A stretch of 64,000 bases of DNA from an uncultured Duncaniella sp. Its GTDB lineage: Bacteria > Bacteroidota > Bacteroidia > Bacteroidales > Muribaculaceae. The notes beneath the pieces are model-generated. The model made no database searches. It was given only the letters and a program-made list of their open reading frames with translations, and had not been told where the DNA came from. The stretch lies in the NCBI GenBank assembly GCA_910578615.1, contig CAJTRI010000014.1, positions 28,156 through 92,155 of the forward strand. Reading direction: 5' to 3'. This document shows positions 15,410 to 24,186 of this stretch, one piece after another. Made by a program: the position numbers and the translations under genes. Every line of letters begins with the position of its first letter. Position 1 is the first letter of the stretch.

Positions 15410-16694
15410 AGGTTATAGATCTATATTTATTCATCACCCTGTTCCTTAACTCTCGTTCTCGCTTTGTCAGGGCGAATCCCATATATTTGCATGCATGGTC
15501 GTTTTTAAGTATGCAGATACACATCCTTTTATATGTGGGGATTTCGCGGAATTCGGGGATGTCTATGTCTTCGAGGTATTCCATCCTTACCGGGCGTTTG
15601 TTGGTATGGTATGTTGATGGGGCGCCGATAGATATCGGTATGTTTCTGTCCCTTAGTTTCTTTATCGTGTTATCACTGAGGCATCCTCCGCGTTCACGCC
15701 AGAATCTGATACTGACACGCAGTTTGTCCAGATAGTTATCCCTGATCTCAGCCGGTAAGGTTTTTAAGAGGAATTCCATGTATTGTTTCCATGAAAAACC
15801 GTCAGGACACTTTATGGACTTCCAGCCCATAGCAAGTGTCTTACCGTATATTCCGGCGAAATTTACACCGTTTACCCTGCTGACCATCTTACCCCATGTG
15901 TCAGGGTCGATGACTTTGTACATAGCGAGTGATGAAAGGGCCTGAGAGATGAACGGACTTGCCACACGCTGTCTGCCTATAGGTATGCCGGCCTGATAGT
16001 ACAGGTCGTACAGGCGGTTATAATCCCAGCCGAATCTGCCGTTGGCAGTCCAAATGTCAGAGGTCTTCCAGTCATAGATGGGATATGCGTTATATGCCCT
16101 CAGTCCTATGCAGTGAGTCCATTTCAGGGAGCCGAAACGACGGTAGTTCTTGTCGCTATGGATAGTGCGCCAGCGATTGAAGCTCTCCTGGGTACGTATG
16201 CCTATAAGGCAGCATATTCGCTGACAGTCCTTTTTGAGGCGCAGCCACCTTTGAAACGATGTCTGAAAGTCGTAGTCCCAAAGTTCGTCATTGAAGAATT
16301 CAAAATCTTTTGAGGTATAACAGCCGTCAGGCATATCTCTTACCCATGCATCTTTTTTTGAGGTTTCCCAAGGTCGCCAAAACGCCTGGTGCATCGATGT
16401 GCACGTAGTTACTTTGAACGGTACGCAGCAATGATACACATCAAGAATATCGCTGTCTTGGGCAAGTCTTCTCTTTACATATTCGGTTGTCTGTGAGTAC
16501 TGGGCTTCGTAATCCATATGGAATACGCCGAGTCTTCGTCCAGGCAGATTTCTTCGGATATAGTCAACGCATAGGTTTAGTAACACACCGCTGTCCTTAC
16601 CTCCTGAAAAGGAAACATATACATAGTCGAAATTCTCAAAAATCTGTTTAAGACGCCACTGTACGGCCTCATACACATTCAACCGCTTTATCAT
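15402..16694 (-). CDS. PAPS-reductase-family PP-loop protein with DUF3440, IbrA-like
   Basis: The 430-residue protein opens with a PP-loop ATPase domain: S-G-G-K-D-S at residues 30-35. It continues with a DUF3440 C-terminal region rich in Trp, Arg and Cys. PP-loop enzymes of this group adenylylate or sulfurate substrates, and DndC of DNA phosphorothioation belongs to the same superfamily. The start at 16694 overlaps the upstream stop as TAATG, and the frame upstream of it would run inside the preceding gene. The coupling with an IbrB-like protein is conserved, but no substrate can be read from sequence. Confidence 0.78.
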   Translation of the reverse strand: MIKRLNVYEAVQWRLKQIFENFDYVYVSFSGGKDSGVLLNLCVDYIRRNLPGRRLGVFHMDYEAQYSQTTEYVKRRLAQDSDILDVYHCCVPFKVTTCTSMHQAFWRPWETSKKDAWVRDMPDGCYTSKDFEFFNDELWDYDFQTSFQRWLRLKKDCQRICCLIGIRTQESFNRWRTIHSDKNYRRFGSLKWTHCIGLRAYNAYPIYDWKTSDIWTANGRFGWDYNRLYDLYYQAGIPIGRQRVASPFISQALSSLAMYKVIDPDTWGKMVSRVNGVNFAGIYGKTLAMGWKSIKCPDGFSWKQYMEFLLKTLPAEIRDNYLDKLRVSIRFWRERGGCLSDNTIKKLRDRNIPISIGAPSTYHTNKRPVRMEYLEDIDIPEFREIPTYKRMCICILKNDHACKYMGFALTKRERELRNRVMNKYRSITYD

Positions 16695-17098
16695 TACAGT
16701 GAGCCTTCCTCCCTTCGGATAGCCTGCATTTTGTTGTATTGGGCGAAGACGGTACATGTAATGAAGTCGTGCGAACGGAATGCATCGGTATGGCGCTTAT
16801 GACATAAGGCTGTCACAACCTTGTCGGTAGAGGATAACACATGTTCTATCAGGCTGTCAAGTACATCATGGTCATCATCTCGGATATAGTAGTTGTCTAT
16901 ATATAAGCCTCCGTTTGACTTCTTTGCAGGCATGAATCCGACAACATCTCCGTCTCTTAGGCAGATATGCCATACATGGTGCGGAGTGGTCTTAAAAGGA
17001 TAGTTGTTGTTCTGCCGTAGAACATCAGGACTCATGACCAGTCGGGCCACAAGCTCATACAGACGGTCATCCGTTCCGTGCAGGCTTATAAGTTCCAT
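16694..17098 (-). CDS. Small protein of unknown function, first gene of the IbrAB-like operon
   Basis: This 134-residue soluble protein has an acetyltransferase-like flavour. A strand with V-W-H-I-C-L-R-D-G-D-V-V-G-F is followed by L-Y-I-D-N-Y-Y-I and a helix, in the order seen in GNAT folds. The acetyl-CoA loop is not evident, so I do not call it an enzyme. It overlaps the PP-loop gene by one base (TAATG), so all three genes form one translationally coupled operon. A TAATTTTG element (complement of 17119-17126) lies about 20 nt upstream of the start, with a weak -33. Confidence 0.6.
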   Translation of the reverse strand: MELISLHGTDDRLYELVARLVMSPDVLRQNNNYPFKTTPHHVWHICLRDGDVVGFMPAKKSNGGLYIDNYYIRDDDHDVLDSLIEHVLSSTDKVVTALCHKRHTDAFRSHDFITCTVFAQYNKMQAIRREEGSL

Positions 17099-17226
17099 AG
17101 AGTATTGCTATCCAGACACAAAATTAATAAAAATTACCGATTATGGGTATACTCCGGAGAAATTATTAATCTGCATCTATTATTTCGGGCGAGACTGATC
17201 CAAGTGTGTATGACCTGCCCATTATG

Positions 17227-20103
17227 TCATAGTTTTTCTTTAAGATATCTACCTGTATATGATTCTCTGCATACGGCTATTTCTTCTGGCGTTCCTGTGG
17301 CGACTATCTTACCACCGGCATCACCACCTTCGGGGCCGATATCTATTACATGATCGGCACATTTTATCACGTCCATATTGTGTTCGATAATGACCACTGT
17401 ATGGCCCATGGAAATAAGGCGGTCAAAGGAGCGCATCAGTATTGCTATGTCGTGGAAATGCAGACCTGTCGTTGGTTCGTCGAATATGTACATTGTTGGT
17501 TCCTTAGACTCGTCCGCGAAGAACGATGCAAGCTTGACGCGCTGGTTTTCTCCTCCTGAAAGCGATGATGAATTCTGTCCTATCTTGATATACCCCAGCC
17601 CGACATCTTGCAATGGTTTAAGCCGCTTTATAATGCGTTTCTCCTGTGTGCCGTTCTCTTCGTTGAAAAACTCGATGGCTTGGTTTATGGTCATTTCGAG
17701 GATGTCGTGGATATTTTTCCCTCGATATCGGATGTCAAGAATCTCTTTCTGATAGCGTTGGCCGTGACATTCCTCGCAAGGAATGGTTATGTCAGCCATG
17801 AACTGCATCTCGATATTTATCACACCTTCTCCTTTGCACATCTCGCAGCGTCCGCCATCAGAATTGAATGAGAAATGAGAGTGAGTGAATCCCATCTGCT
17901 TTGCTGACTGCGTTGAGGCGAAAAGTCTGCGTATCTCGTCAAAGGCTTTGAGATATGTTGCAGGGTTGGAGCGTGTAGATTTGCCAATAGGGTTTTGGTC
18001 GACGAATTCCACGTTTTTCAGGCGAGACACATCCCCTGTGAGTGAGCGAAACATCGCAGGGGCATCGCCGGGATTTCCGAGGCGTCTGTTGAGGGCACGG
18101 AAGAGTATATCACGCACGAGCGTGGATTTTCCCGATCCTGACACCCCTGTTACAACAGTCATCACGCCGAGAGGGAATGTGACATCGATGTCTTTTAGAT
18201 TGTGTTCGCACGCCCCGTTAATCTTTACGGAGTCCCGCCATTTGCGGCGTTGTTTCGGAACAGGTATTGACAATTCGCCGGCCAGATAACGAGCTGTATA
18301 ACTAATTTCGGATCCAGGAGATGACGATAGGTTTTCTATCCGTCCCGGATTGCCTTGGAAGATTATCTTTCCGCCAAGTCTTCCGGCATCAGGCCCAACA
18401 TCGATAAGATAGTCTGCCTCCCTCATTATTTCCTCGTCATGTTCTACCACTACCACCGTGTTTCCGAGGTCTCGTAGTTTCTTTAAGACATTGATGAGTC
18501 GCCCGGTATCTCGTGAGTGCAATCCTATGGACGGCTCGTCAAGAATATAGAGTGAACCCACAAGGCTGCTTCCGAGGGAAGTGGCAAGGTTGATTCGCTG
18601 GCTCTCTCCTCCTGACAATGAATTGCTGAGACGGTCAAGAGTGAGATAGCCAAGGCCTACTTCGACAAGATAACCGAGCCTATTGCGTATCTCGGTCAGA
18701 AGACGATGGGCTATTCTGCTCTCTCTTTCGTCAAGTGCTATCTGCTCAAAGAAATCATAAAGTTCGGCCACAGGCATACGGACGAGCTGGACAATGGTCT
18801 GTCCTGCCACTTTGACATATGACGCCTCAGGCTTAAGACGAGACCCGTTGCAAACGTGACATATCGTTTTACCTTGGTAACGAGCTTTCATTACACGGTA
18901 TTGGATTTTATATTGGTTTTCATCTACCATTTTGAAAAAGCAGTCGATAGATGGAAATTCACCATATGTCAGTTTTGCATCTTTAAGTTTTTCTTCGTTT
19001 GGCCCGTGCCATAAAAGGTTTTTCTCGTCATCTGACAGATCCATATACGGCTTGTGTATTGGAAATCCGAACTGGGCGCTGTCACGTATGAACACATGTT
19101 TCCATTCGCTCATCTTTTCGCCACGCCAACATGCCACGGCGTCATCATAGACAGACAAGGTGTTGAGGGGGACAACAAGACGTTCGTCAATGCCGAGGAC
19201 TTTTCCGAAACCTCCACAGACAGGACAGGCACCAACAGGATTATTGAAGTTGAACATCATGTCTGTCGGCTCCTCAAAACGTATTCCGTCAGCTTCGAAT
19301 ATCTTGGAGAAGTTCTTGACCTCGATACCGTCTGGAAGCCAGAGCATAAGGCTCAGTTTGTCATGTCCCTCGAAAAATGCTGTCTCGGCAGAATCTGCCA
19401 GACGGCTCAGTTCGTCACCGTCAAGGCTTACTGCGAGTCGGTCAACAACAAGCCTGTAATTGTCAGCAATATATTTGTCGGGATTTTCAGATTCCCTGAC
19501 CTCATTTATCAGACTTTCTATTTCTATAAAATCTCCTTCGTTATCTATAACTCTGGCATATCCAGCTTTAAGGAAGACGTCAAGTTGTGATACGAATTTC
19601 CGCCCCTCTGGCAGAGTGATAGGTGCGAGCAACGCTATACGTGTTCCCTCCGGGTGGGATGTGGCGGCTGCGATAACATCCTCTACCGTATGTTTCCTTA
19701 CATCCTCACCGCTGATCGGAGAGACGGTTTTTCCTATACGTCCGTAAAGAAGGCGTAGGTAGTCATATATCTCGGTAGAGGTTCCGACGGTGCTACGTGG
19801 ATTCCGTGTGTTTACTTTCTGTTCGATAGCGATTGCCGGTGGCAGGCCGGATATGGAATCGCACTCTGGTTTTGACATTCTGCCCATGAATTGTCGTGCA
19901 TAGCTACTCAGACTTTCCACATAGCGTCTCTGTCCCTCTGCATAAAGTGTGTCAAAAGCGAGAGATGATTTGCCAGAGCCGGACACCCCGGTAATTACTA
20001 CCAGTTTCCCGCGAGGTATTTCCACATCAACATTTTTCAGATTATTGACCTTTGCCCCGCGAATAAATATGTTTTGCTCGTTGTAGGATTTTCGATTGCT
20101 CAT
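17227..20103 (-). CDS. uvrA: UvrABC excinuclease subunit A
   Basis: The 958-residue damage-recognition ATPase of nucleotide excision repair. Two ABC modules are complete: Walker A G-V-S-G-S-G-K-S occurs in both halves, with signatures L-S-G-G-E-S-Q-R and L-S-G-G-E-N-Q-R. Zinc-binding Cys pairs are visible as C-P-V-C-G-G, C-H-V-C-N-G, C-E-M-C-K-G and C-E-E-C-H-G. I chose the ATG at 20103 (M-S-N-R-K) since homologues begin there and a strong promoter overlaps the sequence just upstream. A frame from 20163 would begin before the promoter. The expected transcript start coincides with the ATG, so the mRNA may be leaderless. Confidence 0.97.
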   Translation of the reverse strand: MSNRKSYNEQNIFIRGAKVNNLKNVDVEIPRGKLVVITGVSGSGKSSLAFDTLYAEGQRRYVESLSSYARQFMGRMSKPECDSISGLPPAIAIEQKVNTRNPRSTVGTSTEIYDYLRLLYGRIGKTVSPISGEDVRKHTVEDVIAAATSHPEGTRIALLAPITLPEGRKFVSQLDVFLKAGYARVIDNEGDFIEIESLINEVRESENPDKYIADNYRLVVDRLAVSLDGDELSRLADSAETAFFEGHDKLSLMLWLPDGIEVKNFSKIFEADGIRFEEPTDMMFNFNNPVGACPVCGGFGKVLGIDERLVVPLNTLSVYDDAVACWRGEKMSEWKHVFIRDSAQFGFPIHKPYMDLSDDEKNLLWHGPNEEKLKDAKLTYGEFPSIDCFFKMVDENQYKIQYRVMKARYQGKTICHVCNGSRLKPEASYVKVAGQTIVQLVRMPVAELYDFFEQIALDERESRIAHRLLTEIRNRLGYLVEVGLGYLTLDRLSNSLSGGESQRINLATSLGSSLVGSLYILDEPSIGLHSRDTGRLINVLKKLRDLGNTVVVVEHDEEIMREADYLIDVGPDAGRLGGKIIFQGNPGRIENLSSSPGSEISYTARYLAGELSIPVPKQRRKWRDSVKINGACEHNLKDIDVTFPLGVMTVVTGVSGSGKSTLVRDILFRALNRRLGNPGDAPAMFRSLTGDVSRLKNVEFVDQNPIGKSTRSNPATYLKAFDEIRRLFASTQSAKQMGFTHSHFSFNSDGGRCEMCKGEGVINIEMQFMADITIPCEECHGQRYQKEILDIRYRGKNIHDILEMTINQAIEFFNEENGTQEKRIIKRLKPLQDVGLGYIKIGQNSSSLSGGENQRVKLASFFADESKEPTMYIFDEPTTGLHFHDIAILMRSFDRLISMGHTVVIIEHNMDVIKCADHVIDIGPEGGDAGGKIVATGTPEEIAVCRESYTGRYLKEKL

Positions 20104-20108
20104 AATAA

Positions 20109-20140
20109 CAAAGTTAGAAAATTTCACGGTTAAATTCAAA
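20109..20140 (-). promoter_or_regulatory. uvrA promoter, transcript possibly leaderless
   Basis: On the reverse strand TTTG (complement of 20137-20140), exactly 20 nt, then TAACTTTG (complement of 20109-20116). It is a full consensus match. The -7 element ends only 5 nt before the ATG, which leaves almost no room for a ribosome-binding leader. Confidence 0.6.
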
Positions 20141-20198
20141 TTTTTTGATATTCGGACAGCCAAAGTATGTTAAAAGGAAATAGTCACACAGGTATAGA

Positions 20199-20245
20199 AA
20201 AACAGCTATTTGAAGATTTCATAACAACCTTCAAATAGCTGTTTT
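20199..20245. terminator. Terminator downstream of the outer-membrane protein gene
   Basis: AAAACAGCTATTTGAAG (20199-20215) and its perfect inverse CTTCAAATAGCTGTTTT (20229-20245) form a 17-bp stem with a 13-nt loop, followed by T runs in both directions. It ends the reverse gene at 20266 and separates it from uvrA. Confidence 0.85.
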
Positions 20246-20265
20246 TGTGTGTCGTTATATCTCGT

Positions 20266-20877
20266 TTAGAAGAGATATGCGAGGGAGATTGTCCAATAAC
20301 GGTTCTTTCCCTCTATCTTCGGGTCTGCGATTTCGCTTCCAGGGATATAAGAGAGAGCCTTGGTAAGGCCGAGTCCGTAACGGGCATTGATGTCAAGATG
20401 GCTCATGAGCTGTACACCGATGCCGAAATTGAAAGCCCAGTCAACATTCTTGTTACGATAGGCATTCTCAATGTTGCGACGGCTTGTCAGGAATGAAACA
20501 CTCGGGCCGAGACCGAGGTAGGGGACAAGGAACTTACTTACAATAGGAAGATTGAACTTGTATTTGAGGTTCAAGGGAATCTCTATGTAATCGCGGTTGT
20601 TTTTGGAGATATTGTTGGCGTTCATAAACTCGGAGTTGCGACGTACATACATAGCTGAGATGTCCGCACCTATACCGATAATGGGAACTGTTGCTTCGAG
20701 CATCACACCCGCCGTCCAGCCGGTCTGGTTGTCAGAGTTTAGATCATCTTTGTTGAAATGGAATTTGTTTACTGTGAGACCAACCTTGGGGCCGAATTTG
20801 ATAGGGCCTCCGGCTTGTGCTGTATAGGAGCCGAGAATTACGGCAATGACAGCCAGAAGAATTTTGATGGACTTCAT
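20266..20877 (-). CDS. Small outer-membrane beta-barrel protein (porin-family, PorT-like)
   Basis: The 203-residue protein has a signal peptide (M-K-S-I-K-I, hydrophobic run, ending near T-A-Q-A, residues 1-22). An eight-strand-like barrel follows with alternating hydrophobic residues and a C-terminal strand ending in Phe (I-S-L-A-Y-L-F), as outer-membrane barrels do. It starts G-P-K-V-G-L-T-V, the common opening of this Bacteroidota group. No ligand or enzymatic residue is evident. It stands alone between terminators, with a TACCTTTG element (complement of 20937-20944) about 60 nt upstream. Confidence 0.78.
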   Translation of the reverse strand: MKSIKILLAVIAVILGSYTAQAGGPIKFGPKVGLTVNKFHFNKDDLNSDNQTGWTAGVMLEATVPIIGIGADISAMYVRRNSEFMNANNISKNNRDYIEIPLNLKYKFNLPIVSKFLVPYLGLGPSVSFLTSRRNIENAYRNKNVDWAFNFGIGVQLMSHLDINARYGLGLTKALSYIPGSEIADPKIEGKNRYWTISLAYLF

Positions 20878-20970
20878 GTCAATATTTATTTGGTTTTATT
20901 TTAACTAACAGGGACAAGGATTAGGTTTCTGTTCCGCAAAGGTAGTTAAAATTTCCTTAATACAAAAAAA

Positions 20971-21009
20971 TCATGTCCCACAAGACCAAATTTTGTCTGC
21001 GGGACATGA
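20971..21009. terminator. htpG terminator
   Basis: TCATGTCCC (20971-20979) pairs with GGGACATGA (21001-21009), reinforced by AGAC/GTCT inside. On the reverse strand the stem is followed by TTTTTTT. It lies 28 nt after the htpG stop. Confidence 0.82.
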
Positions 21010-21036
21010 TTATGTCATATTGCTTTCACAGGATGA

Positions 21037-23079
21037 TTACAAGAGGGAAACCGAACGATGAATGAACTCGGCGAGTTCCCGTCCACGCAATAGCCCGTTT
21101 GCAAGAAGTGCCAGATCGATAGCCTGTTTGACCACGGGTTTCTCCTCGGCATAGGCCGAGATGATTTTTTCCTGCTCGGAACGAGCGGTCTCCACTGTCT
21201 CTGTTAGGGCCTTTTCTTCGGCTTCCTGTTCGGCAGTCGGCTTTCCATCCTTGATTTCAGAACGGAGAGCGGTGATTTTCTCATTACCGTCATGCACAGT
21301 CGCATTCAGTGGTGAGATTTTTTCTCCGAGGGCCTTCTCCGCTTCCCCAAGAATCTTTACGACAATGGGATGCGAGGTGTTGACGATAAGATTGTAGTTG
21401 TCAGGTAGTTCTGCATAGAAAGTCATTCCTGTCTGGGTGGCAGCCATATCCTTCATTCGGCGCATATACTCGTTCTGTGTAATCAGAACCGGGTCGGCAG
21501 CCGGATCAAGAGATTCGAATGAGACAAGGAATTCAGCCTTGTCAAGCTTTGGCAGACGAGAACGGAATACGGAGGTGAGAAGCGATATCTGTTCCGGGGT
21601 CAGATCGGAAATCTTTTTATCATCCTTGGGTACGAGATTAGATGCGGACTCGCTGTCAACACGGACAAAACGCGTTTTTTCAATCTTGTTTTCAAGAAGT
21701 GAGATGAAATGGCCGTCGAGCTGTCCGTCCATGAGCAATACGTTGTATCCTTTGGCGTTGGCCGACTGGATGTGGCCGTATTGTGCTACCGGGTCGGTGG
21801 CATATATATATACCACTGTTCCCTCTTTATCGGTCTGGGATGCCTCGACAAGTGTGCGATATTCATCAAGTGTGAAATATTTGTCGTCTGTGTCCTTCAA
21901 TAGAGTGAATTTGAGAGCAGAGTCGCAGAATTTTTCATCCGTCAGCATACCGTATTCGATGAATATCTTGATGTCATTCCATTTCGCCTCGAAGTCTTCA
22001 CGATTGTTTTTGAAGAGTTCGTCAAGACGTGACGCAACTTTTTTGGTGATGTATCCTGAGATCTTCTTTACGGCGGAGTCGCTTTGTAGATAGGAGCGGG
22101 ATACGTTCAAAGGGATATCGGGAGAGTCGATGACACCTTGCAGGAGCATCATGAACTCAGGCACGACACCTTCTACGGAGTCGGTCACAAATACTTGGTT
22201 GCAGTACAGCTGGATACGGTCTTTGCGTATATCAAGGTTGCTCTTGATCTTGGGGAAGTAGAGGATACCTGTCAGGTTGAAAGGGTAATCCACATTGAGA
22301 TGTATCCAGAACAACGGATCTTCTTGTCCGGGATAGAGCTCGCGATAGAACTTGCGATAGTCATCATCCGTTAGTTCGGATGGTTTCTTTGTCCATGCCG
22401 GTTCGGTGGAGTTGATGATTTTGTCGCGGTCAGAGTCAACATACTTACCGTCTTTCCATTCCTGTTCCTTGCCGCTTACGACAGGGACAGGGAGGAATCT
22501 GCAGTATTTTTTGAGAAGAGTGTCTATTCTGGCCTGTTCAAGGTATTCTTTGTTGTCATCATCGATGTGAAGTATGATTTCAGTTCCACGAGTTGATTTG
22601 TCGCAAGGCTCCATAGTGAACTCCGGGGAGCCGTCGCATTCCCAATGAACGGCTTCGGAACCATCCTTGTATGATAGGGAGCGGATCTCGACTTTGCTTG
22701 ATACCATAAAGGCAGAGTAAAATCCAAGACCGAAGTGTCCTATTATGCTTGTGGCGGTGTCCTTGTATTTGTTTACAAATTCCTCGGCACCTGAGAAGGC
22801 TATCTGGTTGATATATCTCTCGATATCTTCTTCCGTCATGCCGATACCGTGATCGGAGACGGTGAGTGTCCCTGCTTCTTTGTCGATTTTAACCTCTACC
22901 CGCATATCTCCAAGTTCACCCTTGAAGTCACCGAATGAGGCGAGGGTTTTCAGCTTGGATGTGGCGTCAATGGCGTTTGACACAAGTTCGCGAAGAAATA
23001 TTTCATTGTCAGAGTAGAGAAATTTCTTTATGACCGGGAAGATGTTCTCGGTGGTAACACCGATATGTCCTTTTTGCAT
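21037..23079 (-). CDS. htpG: Molecular chaperone HtpG (Hsp90 family)
   Basis: The 680-residue ATP-driven cytosolic chaperone. The N-terminal GHKL ATPase domain shows E-L-V-S-N-A-I-D-A, the nucleotide-binding D-H-G-I-G-M-T and G-H-F-G-L-G-F-Y-S-A. The middle domain has the catalytic-loop Arg region N-V-S-R-S-Y-L-Q, and the C-terminal dimer domain is complete. Length is slightly above the 620-630 of enterobacterial HtpG, as usual in Bacteroidota. Its promoter (complement of 23126-23157) has a good -33 and a -7 with one deviation. The gene is flanked by terminators on both sides, so it is monocistronic. Confidence 0.96.
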   Translation of the reverse strand: MQKGHIGVTTENIFPVIKKFLYSDNEIFLRELVSNAIDATSKLKTLASFGDFKGELGDMRVEVKIDKEAGTLTVSDHGIGMTEEDIERYINQIAFSGAEEFVNKYKDTATSIIGHFGLGFYSAFMVSSKVEIRSLSYKDGSEAVHWECDGSPEFTMEPCDKSTRGTEIILHIDDDNKEYLEQARIDTLLKKYCRFLPVPVVSGKEQEWKDGKYVDSDRDKIINSTEPAWTKKPSELTDDDYRKFYRELYPGQEDPLFWIHLNVDYPFNLTGILYFPKIKSNLDIRKDRIQLYCNQVFVTDSVEGVVPEFMMLLQGVIDSPDIPLNVSRSYLQSDSAVKKISGYITKKVASRLDELFKNNREDFEAKWNDIKIFIEYGMLTDEKFCDSALKFTLLKDTDDKYFTLDEYRTLVEASQTDKEGTVVYIYATDPVAQYGHIQSANAKGYNVLLMDGQLDGHFISLLENKIEKTRFVRVDSESASNLVPKDDKKISDLTPEQISLLTSVFRSRLPKLDKAEFLVSFESLDPAADPVLITQNEYMRRMKDMAATQTGMTFYAELPDNYNLIVNTSHPIVVKILGEAEKALGEKISPLNATVHDGNEKITALRSEIKDGKPTAEQEAEEKALTETVETARSEQEKIISAYAEEKPVVKQAIDLALLANGLLRGRELAEFIHRSVSLL

Positions 23080-23125
23080 GGCTTTATTCTGTTTTTTGAT
23101 TTGTTCTTTGTTTATAACATTTCAG

Positions 23126-23157
23126 CAAAGAGAATGCCAAATCAAAATACTGACAAA
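23126..23157 (-). promoter_or_regulatory. htpG promoter
   Basis: On the reverse strand TTTG (complement of 23154-23157), 20 nt, TCTCTTTG (complement of 23126-23133). The second base of the -7 element departs from TAnnTTTG. Confidence 0.45.
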
Positions 23158-23195
23158 AACTGTTAAAGTCGCTGCAAAAATGTCAGTCGTGCATA

Positions 23196-23235
23196 AAACA
23201 ATACGGACACCGTTACTTCGGAGTCCGTATTGTTT
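23196..23235. terminator. folD terminator
   Basis: AAACAATACGGAC (23196-23208) is inversely repeated as GTCCGTATTGTTT (23223-23235), a 13-bp stem with T runs on either strand. It lies about 30 nt after the folD stop and ends the panC-panD-ffh-folD stretch. Confidence 0.8.
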
Positions 23236-23266
23236 AAGTCATAATGTTAGTAGCAACGCTACACAA

Positions 23267-24148
23267 TTAGCTGTAAATCTCTTTCTTGGCGGCAAGAAGT
23301 GTATTGCGCATGAGCGAGCATATTGTCATAGGGCCTACACCTCCGGGAACCGGGGTGATATAAGCGCACTTTTCGGCGACATTTTCAAAGTCCACATCGC
23401 CTCTGAGACGGAATCCGCTCTTACGTGATGCATCTGGTACGCGTGTTGTGCCGACATCGATGATTGTTGCGCCGTCTTTGACCATATCAGCTGTCACAAA
23501 GCCGGGAGATCCAAGGGCTGCAATGATAATATCTGCCTCGCGACATGTTTCCTTAATGTCATGTGATGCGCTGTGTAGCACGGTCACAGTGGCATTTCCG
23601 GGATTGGCTTTCTGCATCATAAGTGATGCAACGGGCTTGCCGACAATGTTGCTGCGTCCGAGAACCACACACTTTGTCCCTTTGGTCTCCACGTTGTAAC
23701 GACGCAGAAGTTCCATGATGCCTGATGGTGTGGCGGACACAAAACAGGGAAGTCCTATCGACATGCGCCCTACGTTGACAGGATGGAACCCGTCTACATC
23801 CTTGCGGTAATCAATCGCTTCGATGACGCGTTGTTCGGATATGTGACGCGGGAGAGGGAGCTGGACTATGAATCCGTCAATTTCTGAATCTTTGTTTAGG
23901 CGGTCTATGGCAGAAAGGAGCTCGGTCTCGCTAACCTCGTCTTCGTAACGAATCAGTGTGGATGTGAATCCGCATGCCTCGCAGGCTTTGACTTTGTTTG
24001 CCACATAGGTCTCGCTGCCTCCATCGTGACCGACGAGGATGGCTGCAAGATGTGGGCGACGCTTGCCTGCGGCTACCATTTCTTCTACCTCGGCGGCGAT
24101 TTCACGTTTGATGTCATCAGCGACTTTCTTTCCGTCGATAAGTGTCAT
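23267..24148 (-). CDS. folD: Bifunctional methylenetetrahydrofolate dehydrogenase/cyclohydrolase
   Basis: The 293-residue enzyme interconverts methylene-, methenyl- and formyl-tetrahydrofolate with NADP. The catalytic Lys region (Y-V-A-N-K-V-K-A-C) is near residue 52, followed by Q-L-P-L-P. The Rossmann segment is G-R-S-N-I-V-G-K-P-V, and the signature P-V-P-G-G-V-G-P-M-T lies near the C terminus. It follows ffh by 38 nt on the same strand and is probably co-transcribed. It supplies one-carbon units alongside folE, folP and purT elsewhere in the window. Confidence 0.96.
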   Translation of the reverse strand: MTLIDGKKVADDIKREIAAEVEEMVAAGKRRPHLAAILVGHDGGSETYVANKVKACEACGFTSTLIRYEDEVSETELLSAIDRLNKDSEIDGFIVQLPLPRHISEQRVIEAIDYRKDVDGFHPVNVGRMSIGLPCFVSATPSGIMELLRRYNVETKGTKCVVLGRSNIVGKPVASLMMQKANPGNATVTVLHSASHDIKETCREADIIIAALGSPGFVTADMVKDGATIIDVGTTRVPDASRKSGFRLRGDVDFENVAEKCAYITPVPGGVGPMTICSLMRNTLLAAKKEIYS

Positions 24149-24186
24149 GTCTGTTTTATAGGGAATTTATGTGTTTATTGTTTGGA

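Noticed and set aside
21437..22093. A 218-codon forward frame within htpG
   Set aside because: It is antisense to the HtpG middle and C-terminal domains and very rich in Ser and Arg, as expected of a shadow frame.
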